A stretch of DNA of 41,192 nt from a virus: positions 1 to 41,192 of IMG/VR virus record IMGVR_UViG_3300007708_000008. One strand, written 5' to 3'. The notes beneath the pieces were generated by a model. That model made no database searches. It saw nothing but the letters and a program-made list of their open reading frames with translations, and had not been told where the DNA came from. The number at the start of each line of letters is the position of its first letter. Position 1 is the first letter of the stretch. Below, in pieces: positions 1-8,838 of the stretch. The position numbers and the translations under genes were made by a program.

Positions 1-120
1 CCCTGGTGGGCTAAAGAACCCTGGAGGTGCAAAGAACCCTGGTGGGCTGAAGAACCCTGGAGGTGCAAAGAACCCTGGTGGGCTGAAGAACCCTGGTGGG
101 GAGAAGAATGAAGGTGGTGA
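1..120 (-). repeat. FF(A/S)PPG pentapeptide repeat array, left edge
   Basis: Coding repeats of the same 15-bp unit as at 6781-6900. They continue outside the window. Confidence 0.85.
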
Positions 121-714
121 GAAGAAAGTTGTAATGCTGTTTGATGCGCCTGATGTTGCACCATTTCCGTTAGCATTAGCTGCATAGACAGTGTATGTCT
201 GTGCAGTTCCTTGCTCTTGACCAACGCTTACAGATGTAGACGCTGTGCTGCCAGATTTTCCATCGCTAGATGCCCAGTAATACGCTGTGATTGCTGATCC
301 ACCATTTGCTGGTGCTGACCATGAAACTACGTCTGTTCCAGCTGATGAAGATGATGCTGATGGAGCACCAACCTGAGCAGGGACTGTTGTAGGCGTTGTA
401 GCGCTTGATGTGGTTGTAGGACCATTACCAACTGCATTAGATGGAGTTATTGTGAATGTATATGATGTTCCACCTGCAAGACCTGTAAAGGAAAGTGAGG
501 TAGAAGATGTTGTTTGTGTTGTTGTTGCTGGACTTGACACTATTGTATATAGTGTTGCTGCTGGTGAATCGGATGGAAGCGTCCAAGCTAAATTCGCTGA
601 ACCGCTATTGAACGCCCCTCCGTTAACACCAGTGGCAGTAAATCCAGTAACGGCCTTTGGCTCCAGGAAGTTATCCTGTGCTGAAGACTTAATACCGTAT
701 TTCTTGTTTGCCAT
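1..714 (-). CDS. Tail adhesin with FN3-like domain and Phe/Pro pentapeptide repeats (3' end outside window)
   Basis: Partial: the reading frame starts at 714 behind a clear AGGAG ribosome binding site and runs off the left edge. About 237 residues are visible. Two Ser/Thr-rich fibronectin-III-like stretches (typical phrases LAWTLPSDSPAA, GLAGGTSYTFTITPSN, VVSWSAPANGGSAITAY) are followed by tandem FFSPPG / FFAPPG pentapeptides that continue to the edge. The same repeat precedes a Hint domain in the 853-aa protein at 6265-8826, so this is a paralogue, and a Hint domain just beyond the edge is plausible but not seen. A surface-exposed virion adhesin is inferred from composition and from its place at the end of the fibre cluster. 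Confidence 0.8.
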   Translation of the reverse strand, partial: MANKKYGIKSSAQDNFLEPKAVTGFTATGVNGGAFNSGSANLAWTLPSDSPAATLYTIVSSPATTTQTTSSTSLSFTGLAGGTSYTFTITPSNAVGNGPTTTSSATTPTTVPAQVGAPSASSSSAGTDVVSWSAPANGGSAITAYYWASSDGKSGSTASTSVSVGQEQGTAQTYTVYAANANGNGATSGASNSITTFFSPPSFFSPPGFFSPPGFFAPPGFFSPPGFFAPPGFFSPPG

Positions 715-740
715 TTTTTATCTCCTATTTTTTAATCTAA

Positions 741-2552
741 TTAAGCTGATAGATCGCCAACAAGTACCCAAGTATTTGCTGCTCTCTTGATTAATGTTGC
801 TGATGACCACTGTGAGCGAAGCTTTAGTCCTGGAGTTGCATTAACTGTAACTCCACCTGCTGCTGCTACGTCTACTGCGCCTGCGCCAACCCGTAGGATA
901 TCCAAAGATGTTCCTACTGGGAATGCAACTGCTGCGTCTGTTGGGACTGTAACTGTTGTTGCACCTGCTGCGTTCATTTCAATCATTGAGTCTTTCTCGT
1001 TGATTGATGCAAGAGTGTAGCTTGCTGTCTTCTGTGAAATTGTTGTAGCTGATGGAACCTTGCCTGCAAGTGCAGTTGTTATTGTTGCTGCATAGTTAGC
1101 GTCATCTCCAAGTGCTGCTGCAAGTTCATCAAGTGTATCCAATGCTGCTGGAGCTGATGCAATTACTGCATTTACCCGTGCTGTTGCATCTGCGATTGCT
1201 TCTGACTTAGCAGTTGCAATTGCTGTAGCCTGTGCTGAAGATACTGGCTTTGATGCATCTGCTGTATTATCAACATTACCTAGGCCTAGGGAAGTCTTTG
1301 TAACTGCTGCAACCTCTGACTTAAGTGCTAGAAGTGATGTATCTGAAATTCCGTGTACATTTGTTGTATCTGTGCTGTGATCTGATACCTTTGTATCAGC
1401 AGCTGTTGCTGCTGCTGCAATAGCTTCTGACTTAGCAGTTGCTGCCTTAGTTGTCGCATCTGCTGCTGCAGTTGTTACAGCTCCATTTGCCTTAGTTGTA
1501 GCATCTGAAGCTGCTGTTGCAAGTGCGGTTACAATTGCTGCATCTCTTGCTGCAACTGTAGAAATTACAGTCTGATCAATGCTCAATGTTAATGAGTTAG
1601 CTGCATCGTCATAAACTCTTCCAAGTCCATTACCTGCTGAAACCTGTAACATGCCTGCTGCTGTATCCTGAATTCTTTCATCTGCATTTGCAAGAGCAAG
1701 ATATGTGCTGGTTGCATTGTTTTGTGTTAGGTATGTGCTAGCTGCATTTGTTATTGAAAGGTATGCTGCATCATTTAGCGCTGTTGTTGAATATGCTGCT
1801 AAATCTGTTGTTTGTACATATCCTGCAATTCCTGCACCTGCTGGAATTGTTACAGTTCCAGTAAATGTTGGAGAAGCAATTGGCGCCTTTGTGCCAAGAG
1901 CTGTAGTAATTGTTGTTGTATAGTTTGCATCGTTTCCGATTGCTGCTGCAAGCTCATTAATTGTATCAAGTGCTGCTGGAGCTCCATTAACAAGTGTCTG
2001 AAGAGATGCGTCAACGTATGTGCGTGTAGCAATTGAAGTACCTACTGCAATTTCTCCTGTAGATGTGTTGTAATTAATTCCTGTTCCACCTGAGAGCTTT
2101 TCTCTAACTGAAGCATTTGAAATTTGTATTGTTGGAACTACTGCATTTGCGTCAAGGCTTGCAACACCGTATGCCACTCCTTTATCTGCTTCTGGAACAT
2201 ATGCTGCATCTACTGAGCTTGACAATCCTGCAACTGCAGCATCAACATATGATCTGGTTGCAACAACTGCTGAGTCAACGCTAATTGTAATTGTGTTAGC
2301 ACCGTCGTTGTATGTCTTTGAAAGTCCTGAGCCCATTGTAAGGGCTGTATTAATTGCATCCTGAGAAATTTCTCCGATTGCTGCTGAATCTGATGCTGCG
2401 TAAGCAAGTGTGCTCCATGCGCCAGTTCCGTTACCAAACTTAAACTTATTTGTATCTGTTTCTACACCCATTTCACCTGCGGCTAATATTGGGTTTACTG
2501 AGGTCCAGTCTGCTGCGACGCCTCTTCTTACTTGAATTCTTACTGTTGACAT
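741..2552 (-). CDS. Tail fibre protein, Mtd-like N-terminus, Ala-rich shaft
   Basis: 603 residues. The N-terminus (RIQVRRGVAADW, then GEMGVETDTNKFKFGNG) is the module that begins many phage fibres and resembles the N-terminal domain of the major tropism determinant family. The middle is low-complexity Ala/Thr/Ser repeat likely to form a trimeric coiled or beta shaft, with two copies of an APAALDT-[IL]-[ND]-ELAAA unit. The C-terminal ~80 residues (IEMNAAGATTVTVPTDAA onward) resemble a small beta-rich fibre-tip domain. GGGGTGG lies upstream of the start. It shares its N-terminus with the fibre at 8839-10608, suggesting duplication followed by exchange of tips. Confidence 0.85.
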   Translation of the reverse strand: MSTVRIQVRRGVAADWTSVNPILAAGEMGVETDTNKFKFGNGTGAWSTLAYAASDSAAIGEISQDAINTALTMGSGLSKTYNDGANTITISVDSAVVATRSYVDAAVAGLSSSVDAAYVPEADKGVAYGVASLDANAVVPTIQISNASVREKLSGGTGINYNTSTGEIAVGTSIATRTYVDASLQTLVNGAPAALDTINELAAAIGNDANYTTTITTALGTKAPIASPTFTGTVTIPAGAGIAGYVQTTDLAAYSTTALNDAAYLSITNAASTYLTQNNATSTYLALANADERIQDTAAGMLQVSAGNGLGRVYDDAANSLTLSIDQTVISTVAARDAAIVTALATAASDATTKANGAVTTAAADATTKAATAKSEAIAAAATAADTKVSDHSTDTTNVHGISDTSLLALKSEVAAVTKTSLGLGNVDNTADASKPVSSAQATAIATAKSEAIADATARVNAVIASAPAALDTLDELAAALGDDANYAATITTALAGKVPSATTISQKTASYTLASINEKDSMIEMNAAGATTVTVPTDAAVAFPVGTSLDILRVGAGAVDVAAAGGVTVNATPGLKLRSQWSSATLIKRAANTWVLVGDLSA

Positions 2553-2608
2553 TTATGCCACCCCTTATTTTATATTATTTGTAAAGTATACCATTTATTC
2601 AATTACAA

Positions 2609-2968
2609 TTATGCGTTAATTGTACTTGAGTCAAATGATAGGTCGAACGATGTTGAACCTGGGGTTCCGCCGTCAGCGAATTTAGTTGCTGTTGTTACAA
2701 CCCCGTTTGCTTGAACTGTATAAACAGGATTACCATCATAATCGATAGCCAATCCGATATCCATAAAGCTTATTGCTCCAGATGTATCGACTACATCTGT
2801 TGTATGTGCTAAAGAGACCCAAGTTCCATTGATTTGGACTTTGAGTCTTCCTGTTGTTTCGTCGAATGCTATTGGGGCGGTGCCTAATACGATGTTAGAA
2901 TCAAACGTAGCTGTACCAGCCACATTTAATCCATTCTTTACTCTAAAATTCTTATTTACTGTTGCCAT
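2609..2968 (-). CDS. Short fibre/appendage protein with KNFRVKNGL N-terminal module
   Basis: 119 residues. The N-terminus MATVNKNFRVKNGLNVAGT is shared with the genes at 3040-4422 and 33663-34592 and probably docks the protein to the same virion site. A segment ending in LKVQINGTWVSLAHTTDV matches the usual 'label with a value' repeat of phage fibre proteins. The remainder is a short beta-rich tail. No catalytic motif is seen. The ribosome binding site is weak (GGGGATAAG). It lies between two longer fibres on the same strand, so a minor tail appendage is the best call. Confidence 0.7.
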   Translation of the reverse strand: MATVNKNFRVKNGLNVAGTATFDSNIVLGTAPIAFDETTGRLKVQINGTWVSLAHTTDVVDTSGAISFMDIGLAIDYDGNPVYTVQANGVVTTATKFADGGTPGSTSFDLSFDSSTINA

Positions 2969-3039
2969 TTAAGTTCACTTATCCCCTAATTGTTTTATTG
3001 TGGGGGATTTTTAAGGAATCCCCCAAAACCTTTATTTAA

Positions 3040-4422
3040 TTATTTAAGTAGTGTTCCAGATACTTTAACTGTTGAGTTATCTGTTGGTGTGACCTTTACA
3101 AGAACATTTGCACCAGATACTTCTGCTGTAATTGTTCCTCTTGATCCATTAGTTCCAACAATTGCATATTCTGTAATTGCTACGTTATCTGATGCATCTA
3201 GTGTTAATAGAATTTCAGATATTTCATTGTGTGATGCGTTATCAATCTTAACTAGTAGCTTAGCTGAACGGTAGTCTGCCTTTGCCCACTGGTAAGCTGT
3301 TCCAGCAACTGATGCTGTTCCAGATGATGAAGCTGCAATTTGCTTTGCTTGATCATTTACGTTTAACGCTGTAAATGCTGTTGTTCCCGCTTGCTGAGCT
3401 GTATTAGCAGCTGCTGCTGTTGCTTCTGCTGCTGCTTGAGCTGCATTGGCCTTTGTAGTAGCATCTGTTGCTGCTGCAGCGATTGCTGCTGCTTGAGCTG
3501 CATTGGCCTTTGATGTTGCATCTGCTGATGCTGTAGCAACTGAGGCTGCGTCTCCTGATACTCTGAGGGCTGCTTCTGCAGCTACCTTAGATGCTGCGTC
3601 AGCTGCTGCAGCTGTTGCTGCTTCTGACTTTGCAGTTGCAATTGCTGTTGTGACATCAGCTGAGTTAGCCTTTGTTGCTAGTGCTGATGTAAGAGTTGTT
3701 GTGTAATTAGCATCATCGTTAATTGCTGCTGCTAATTCATTTAATGTGTTAAGAAGTGCTGGTGCACCATCTACTAATGAATCTACTGCAGTTGAAATTG
3801 CTGTATTACGGTTTGTAACCTCTGTTGAGATTGCAGTTGAAAGTGCTGCTGCTGCTGTTGCTTCCGCTGCAGTCTTTGCTGCATTTGCCTTAGTTGTAGC
3901 ATCTGCTGCTGCTGCAGAAATTGCTGCTGCTTGAGCTGCATCTGCTTTAGTTGTTGCGTCTGCTGCTGCTGCAGAGATTGCTGCTGCTTGAGCGGCGTTA
4001 GCCTTTGATGTTGCATCGGCTGCTGCAGTTGATACTGAAGCTGCGTCGCCTGATACTCTAAGCGCTGCTTCTGCGGCTACCTTAGTTGTAGCATCTGTTG
4101 CTGCTGCTGAAATTGCAGATGATGCTGCGGCATTAGCCTTTGTAGTTGCATCTGCTGAAGCTGTGGCTTCTGCTGCAGTCTGTGCAGCTGCTGCTGCGCC
4201 TGCTGCATCAAATACGCCAGACTTTACGGATAGCTTTCCAGCACCGTTAACTTCAAGCTGTGTTGCTTCTACAGACTTTACTAGAGTCGCTCCACCTACA
4301 AGGTTGAGGATGTAACTATCTGATCCTGTTTCTCTAAGGATATTTTGGCCATTGATTGTACCTGTTGTACCTTCAACAATGAGGCCAGATTTAATTCTAA
4401 AGTTTTTTACTACTGTTGCCAT
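3040..4422 (-). CDS. Ala-rich tail fibre protein, shared N-terminal module
   Basis: 460 residues, behind a strong GAGGAG site. Residues 1-25 match the KNF(R/K)(V/I)K(S/N)GL module of two other fibres in the window. Residues about 85-350 are nearly all Ala/Thr/Asp/Lys/Glu heptad-like repeats (ADATTKANAAQAAA and close variants, repeated many times), predicted to be a long trimeric coiled coil. Within it lies an APALLNTLNELAAA unit shared with the fibres at 741-2552 and 8839-10608. The C-terminal ~100 residues (AYQWAKADYRSAKLLVKI) form a compact domain that also appears, diverged, in the gene upstream (4454-5005). Confidence 0.85.
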   Translation of the reverse strand: MATVVKNFRIKSGLIVEGTTGTINGQNILRETGSDSYILNLVGGATLVKSVEATQLEVNGAGKLSVKSGVFDAAGAAAAAQTAAEATASADATTKANAAASSAISAAATDATTKVAAEAALRVSGDAASVSTAAADATSKANAAQAAAISAAAADATTKADAAQAAAISAAAADATTKANAAKTAAEATAAAALSTAISTEVTNRNTAISTAVDSLVDGAPALLNTLNELAAAINDDANYTTTLTSALATKANSADVTTAIATAKSEAATAAAADAASKVAAEAALRVSGDAASVATASADATSKANAAQAAAIAAAATDATTKANAAQAAAEATAAAANTAQQAGTTAFTALNVNDQAKQIAASSSGTASVAGTAYQWAKADYRSAKLLVKIDNASHNEISEILLTLDASDNVAITEYAIVGTNGSRGTITAEVSGANVLVKVTPTDNSTVKVSGTLLK

Positions 4423-4453
4423 TTATATGACTCCTCTTGGTGCTTTTTTTTTA

Positions 4454-5005
4454 TTACGCCTTGATTGAAGTTCTGTAATATCTTACTGATATAGAACCGC
4501 TCACAGGGGTGACTCTTAAACTAATTATACCTGAATTTTCTTCAAAAGTATAAGTAAAAATGCTTGTGTTAGTGCTTGAAACGATGTTTGATTCGCTTAC
4601 AAGGATATCGGAACCTGAATAGGTTGCTGCTATCTCTGAAGTGTATACATCTGCACCTTGTGTAACCTGAATGCGATAGTTAACTGTCTTCCAGTCTGCC
4701 TTCGCAAAAGAATCGATGTTTGTTGCATTTTCAATCCCATACACTGCAAGGTCGTTATTTCCTTCTAGACCAAGCTGGGTTGAAATAGCATCTGAAGAAT
4801 TTGAAATTCCAGATACTGTTGTTTGAAGTGTGTTTAACTTATATGTTAAAGAATTTGCATCTGTTGAACCTGTTACGCCAACGACATTCTCTAATGCTTC
4901 GATTGCATCATTAGCATTAGCGTGTTGTGCTGCGTGTCCTACTAGCTCATCATTTGCCGCTGGATTTGTAAGGTTGTCCTTACTTGTTGGAAAAGTTGTT
5001 GCCAT
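4454..5005 (-). CDS. Tail fibre/appendage protein with fibre-tip-like C-terminus
   Basis: 183 residues with an AGGAGG site. The N-terminus (MATTFPTSKDNLTNPAAND, HAAQHANANDAIEALENVVG) is typical of phage proteins that initiate a fibre shaft. The C-terminal half (DSFAKADWKTVNYRIQVTQGADVYTSEI) is related to the tip of the 460-residue fibre next door (KADYRSAKLLVKI) and to the idea of a compact beta domain ending in SGSISVRYYRTSIKA. No enzyme motif is seen. It is probably a structural appendage expressed with its minus-strand neighbours. Confidence 0.75.
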   Translation of the reverse strand: MATTFPTSKDNLTNPAANDELVGHAAQHANANDAIEALENVVGVTGSTDANSLTYKLNTLQTTVSGISNSSDAISTQLGLEGNNDLAVYGIENATNIDSFAKADWKTVNYRIQVTQGADVYTSEIAATYSGSDILVSESNIVSSTNTSIFTYTFEENSGIISLRVTPVSGSISVRYYRTSIKA

Positions 5006-5061
5006 TTATTAAAGCCTCCTGGCGGTATTGCATGTTATCTAATTATATCCTATATATTTTT

Positions 5062-6246
5062 TTAAGACGGGTAATATCCAGAAGGAAGGCCTTTGATTAC
5101 CCTATCATCTATTATACCAGTAGAAAAATGAATTCCTGAATAATTTTCAAAGTCTTCTAATGTTCTTTCGGTGAATAGTCCACTTGCATCATCTATTTTT
5201 TGTCCGACAATTATCTGCTGGAAGTAAGACTTAGACTCGTTATGCTTTGGATAAAATGTTTCAGGGCTATCGTCCCATATAAGCTTTCTATCTGGTCTTC
5301 CGTATCTATGGTACACAAATGCTTTCTTTGGTGTAACAAGATTATAGCCTGCCGTAAAGAATCTTAAAGCCATCATTGGCTCTTCTTCTGTAAATGCAAT
5401 TTCATCCACAAAAGGAACTTTTTCTATTACGGATTTTTCTGTAAAAAAGAAATGTCCAGACACGTAAGGGCTTAGCACATTAGAATCTGGGTTAGAATAT
5501 TGTGGACTAAATTGTGGAACAAGGGTAGCCTTAAAATGAGCTACGTTACTTTCAGTCATGTAAAATGTAGGATTCTGTAAAATTTCTGGAATTTGATCAT
5601 TGCCATTTTCATCAACATCATATGGCGGGACATATGCTGTAAATACTAGTTCAGAAAAATCATTCTTTGCATAGTTGTATTCTTTAATTATTTCTGAATC
5701 CCAGTTAGGTATTGCTCTCATGTGGGAGTCCATGTTTAAATAATACTCTTGGCCAGCATAGAATTTATTTGAATTCTTTCTGGCAGGCTGGCATCCAATA
5801 ATAGATCCTGGAATAAGACAATCTGTTCTAACATTATTTCTCTTTAAAGTCTCTGCCTTATTATATTCAACATTATCGTCTTGAAGGGTTATTCCAAAGA
5901 ATACTCTTTCTGGAAATTCCGCATTTGCTATAAAGTGGTCAACTGTCTTCCATATCTCTGGATCCTTATATGAAGGTATATTAATAAATATCTTTGCGTC
6001 GTTGTCTATCATTAGTTCCTCCATTTTTTCTAATGGTACTGGCTCTGCCGCTTCCCACTTATGAATTGGGCATTCGGCTGCCTGTAACTTAGTTTTAAAT
6101 TTCATAAAACAGCCACATTTCTTGCATTGTTTTGTAAGACCTATAAATTCTGGGCAGGCCTTACAAATAGAATACCTGTTTGCGGCTTCTTCTGGTGTTG
6201 CATATTGACTATTAGGATTTAATAAATCCCAAGGCTTTACTGACAT
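5062..6246 (-). CDS. GNT1-like GlcNAc glycosyltransferase with N-terminal zinc ribbon
   Basis: 394 residues. The N-terminal 65 residues form a Cys-rich ribbon (C28, C31, C41, C44, C46, C59) like the DUF6171 module. From about residue 84 (KIFINIPSYKDPEIWKTVDH) the sequence has the layout of the GlcNAc-transferase family PF11397, whose eukaryotic members modify Skp1 hydroxyproline. These include FFGITLQDD, an NMDSHM metal-binding motif near 171-176 and a later HFFFTEKS / EEEPMMALR segment. By family this would transfer a sugar from a UDP-sugar to a protein or glycan. Its position inside the fibre cluster suggests fibre glycosylation, which is inference. Start at 6246 has only a weak ribosome binding site. 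Confidence 0.75.
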   Translation of the reverse strand: MSVKPWDLLNPNSQYATPEEAANRYSICKACPEFIGLTKQCKKCGCFMKFKTKLQAAECPIHKWEAAEPVPLEKMEELMIDNDAKIFINIPSYKDPEIWKTVDHFIANAEFPERVFFGITLQDDNVEYNKAETLKRNNVRTDCLIPGSIIGCQPARKNSNKFYAGQEYYLNMDSHMRAIPNWDSEIIKEYNYAKNDFSELVFTAYVPPYDVDENGNDQIPEILQNPTFYMTESNVAHFKATLVPQFSPQYSNPDSNVLSPYVSGHFFFTEKSVIEKVPFVDEIAFTEEEPMMALRFFTAGYNLVTPKKAFVYHRYGRPDRKLIWDDSPETFYPKHNESKSYFQQIIVGQKIDDASGLFTERTLEDFENYSGIHFSTGIIDDRVIKGLPSGYYPS

Positions 6247-6264
6247 TAAGCAATAATACCATTT

Positions 6265-8826
6265 CTACTTATTGTGCACAAGCATGCCATTTACAAAGAA
6301 CCAGTCGTTTGGTTCGCATGACAATTGATAAACGTTGACAGATTGGTCAACTAGGAACTCTATTTTATCTACTAGTGTTTCTCCTATTTGCCCTTGGGAA
6401 TCAATATGAATTATTGATTCGCCAACTTCAACATAATAAGCTTCTTTGATCTTATATTCTCCTGATAAAGTTTTAACAAAGACTGGTTGAGTATAAGTCA
6501 TTCTTGTATCTACATTTTCATTAAAATACAAAATATCTGATTCTTGAGTTTCAACAATATCTGTAATTGTTGTTTCAACAAATTCGCCTACTGAAAAATC
6601 AGAAGATGCCCAAGTAGAGAACTGGTATGAATCAGGTGTTAAAGGGTCAATTTGATTAATCACAATAGATTTGATCTTATCTCCGACCTGTAAGAACTTG
6701 GCTGGCACTTGACCGTCCATAGTGTCTACAAGAGTGTTCTCTTCTACGCAAGGAGGTCCAAACCAAGGAATGTAAATAAAGCTTGGGGGTGCAAAGAATC
6801 CTGGTGGAGCAAAGAATCCTGGTGGAGAGAAGAACCCTGGTGGAGCAAAGAATCCTGGAGGTGAGAAGAACCCTGGAGGAGCAAAAAAACTTGGAGGTGC
6901 AAACGTTAGTGCTCCACCGCAACATTGCCAGCCGTTAGGTACGTTATATGTAGTTGAGTTTCCAAGGTATTCATATCCCAACTCAGAGCATGTATAGGAT
7001 GTTGGATTAGTATAGGTTCCTGGACAAGTTGCTTTTTCTGGTGCAGGAGTTGCTGTAGGTGTAGGAGTTGCAAGTGCTCCACCGCAACATTGCCAACCGT
7101 TAGGTACGCTATATGTAGTTGAGTTTCCGAGGTATTCGTATCCTAACTCAGTACATGTATAGGATGTTGGATTAGTATAGGTTCCAGGGCATGTTAGTAA
7201 AGGGGTAGGTGTTGGGGTTGGGGTAGGTGTTGGGGTTGGGGTAGGTGTTGGGGTTGGGGTAGGAGTTGGGGTTGGATCGCAAGCAGAATTTCCTGCATCT
7301 GCAAGGGCGGCTGCGTAAGTTGTTCTATAAACCGTTTTTGTGCTTTGTTGTCCGCTAGTTGTATATGTGTCTTCTGGTATACCTGTACTATTAGTTAGTG
7401 GGCCAGATGCACTTGGGCTTTGGCCATAAGTTCCACTAAAAGGATTACAGACTGAAGTTCCAGTGTAGTAGGTGTACTGGGTTGGTGGGGCAGTTGTTGG
7501 AGTTGGTGTTATTGTGGGATCGCAAGCAGAATTTCCTGCTGCAACAAGAGCCTCTGAATATGTGGTTCTGTAAACTGTTTTTGTACTGAATGATCCATCA
7601 ACTATATATGTATCTGTTGGTATTGTATTGTTTGAAGAAACAAGTGGGCCTGTGACTGATGGGTTTGCTGCATAAACTCCACTAAATGGATTACATCTAG
7701 AGGTTCCAGTGTAGTAGGAAACTCCTGCATTTGTTGTAAATTGTACTGTATTAGAGGTCCATGAAGTTTCAGTAAATCTATCTGCTGTTCCTGTAACTAC
7801 AACCTTATATCTGTATGTTTCTCCAGCTGTTAGGAATGTTAATGGTATTGTGTTTGTTGATCCTGAACCAGAACCTGCTGTCATAGAGGATCCGTCTGGA
7901 TTTACCCAATAAATTTCCCAGGCTGTTTGAGTTAAATTAGAATTAGTCCAGGATAGGGTGGCAGTAGATTGAAGTATATCAGAAACTCCGATTGCAACAG
8001 AAGGCTTAAATGGCTTCATATCTGGAATAACATGCTCTTTAAATGTTGGGCTTTCAAGTGGAGTGTTGTATAAAGATTGTGTATATGGATTATTTACATT
8101 TTGTGATGTAATATAAACTGTTAATTGTCCATCTGCTGAGCCAGTGTCTATGGATGTTGTATCATATGCAGTTCCATCAACTACAGTAGTAACATCTTTT
8201 TGGTTTTGTACTCCTGGTCCCACCCAATAAACTCTATACTGATCTGCACCTATTGGTTTTACCCATCTTAAATTGATGCGGCCATTCTGTGTAAGTGTGT
8301 GGTCTATATAAAATACATTTTGTGGCCTAACAACTTGATTTTGATCATCCGTTGAAATTGAATCTATGCCATTTGTATAAACAGAAACTAAATTATTTCC
8401 ATTAACATAAACAGGGTCAGATTCTCCAAATTCATTTATAGCAACTACCTTACATCTTAAAACATATCCGATCATCTGCTTATCAATATAAGAAGAGTTT
8501 TGATTGTCTCCAAAAGTTACCCAAGAAGATTCTAAATGCGCTCCGCTAAGTGCAAATGGTGCTTTTTGCCATGTATATGTAAACGAGGTTGGCGAGTTTT
8601 CCCATGTGCCAACTCCTATAGAGATATATTGTCCAGCTTGTCTATTATTATTTTGCCATGTAAATACTGGAGCTACTGTATTTTTTGGTACTGCTGCCCC
8701 AAATTTTTTCCATTGTGAGCCGTCATAAACATAAGATGCCTTTGAATCTTTCCAGGTGGAACCATCGTGGATTGATATTTTTTTGAAAGGTTTCCATGCG
8801 GAACCATCAAAAATGTTTAACGGCAT
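6265..8826 (-). CDS. Large tail adhesin with FN3-like domain, repeats and C-terminal Hint domain
   Basis: 853 residues. In order: three short IFDGSAWK / IHDGSTWK / VYDGSQWK repeats (1-45); Ig/FN3-like beta domains to about 365; two copies of a YYTGTS-C-NPFSG ... NSACDPT unit; a Pro-Thr linker; two copies of a Cys-rich CPGTYTNP ... WQCCGGAL unit; eight or so FF(A/S)PPG pentapeptides; then a Hint domain of ~161 residues from C693 (CVEENTLVDTMDG) to the end, LVHNK. Hint modules (intein, hedgehog, BIL) self-cleave or ligate. Here the terminal HN is present, but the block-B His is apparently Gln (TYTQPVF), so activity is uncertain. GGGGA precedes the start. Probably a virion surface protein. Confidence 0.85.
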   Translation of the reverse strand: MPLNIFDGSAWKPFKKISIHDGSTWKDSKASYVYDGSQWKKFGAAVPKNTVAPVFTWQNNNRQAGQYISIGVGTWENSPTSFTYTWQKAPFALSGAHLESSWVTFGDNQNSSYIDKQMIGYVLRCKVVAINEFGESDPVYVNGNNLVSVYTNGIDSISTDDQNQVVRPQNVFYIDHTLTQNGRINLRWVKPIGADQYRVYWVGPGVQNQKDVTTVVDGTAYDTTSIDTGSADGQLTVYITSQNVNNPYTQSLYNTPLESPTFKEHVIPDMKPFKPSVAIGVSDILQSTATLSWTNSNLTQTAWEIYWVNPDGSSMTAGSGSGSTNTIPLTFLTAGETYRYKVVVTGTADRFTETSWTSNTVQFTTNAGVSYYTGTSRCNPFSGVYAANPSVTGPLVSSNNTIPTDTYIVDGSFSTKTVYRTTYSEALVAAGNSACDPTITPTPTTAPPTQYTYYTGTSVCNPFSGTYGQSPSASGPLTNSTGIPEDTYTTSGQQSTKTVYRTTYAAALADAGNSACDPTPTPTPTPTPTPTPTPTPTPTPTPLLTCPGTYTNPTSYTCTELGYEYLGNSTTYSVPNGWQCCGGALATPTPTATPAPEKATCPGTYTNPTSYTCSELGYEYLGNSTTYNVPNGWQCCGGALTFAPPSFFAPPGFFSPPGFFAPPGFFSPPGFFAPPGFFAPPSFIYIPWFGPPCVEENTLVDTMDGQVPAKFLQVGDKIKSIVINQIDPLTPDSYQFSTWASSDFSVGEFVETTITDIVETQESDILYFNENVDTRMTYTQPVFVKTLSGEYKIKEAYYVEVGESIIHIDSQGQIGETLVDKIEFLVDQSVNVYQLSCEPNDWFFVNGMLVHNK
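6781..6900 (-). repeat. FF(A/S)PPG pentapeptide repeat array
   Basis: 15-bp coding repeats with GGTGG(A/T)G(A/C)AAAGAA phrasing, encoding FF(A/S)PPG. The same array appears at 1-120 at the left edge, giving two near-identical DNA stretches that could recombine. Confidence 0.85.
7199..7275 (-). repeat. GGTGTTGGGG-type tandem repeat encoding a Pro-Thr linker
   Basis: A G/T-rich tandem repeat of an about 18-bp unit (GGTGTTGGGGTTGGGGTA) encodes alternating Pro-Thr in the 853-aa adhesin. It is prone to length change by slippage or recombination. Confidence 0.8.
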
Positions 8827-8838
8827 CTTCTGTCCCCT

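Noticed and set aside
1850-2032. Gln/Leu-rich ORFs inside fibre genes (also at 2210, 3783 and 40653)
   Set aside because: Out-of-frame shadows of Ala-rich repeat coding sequence; composition is a by-product of GCA/GCT repeats.
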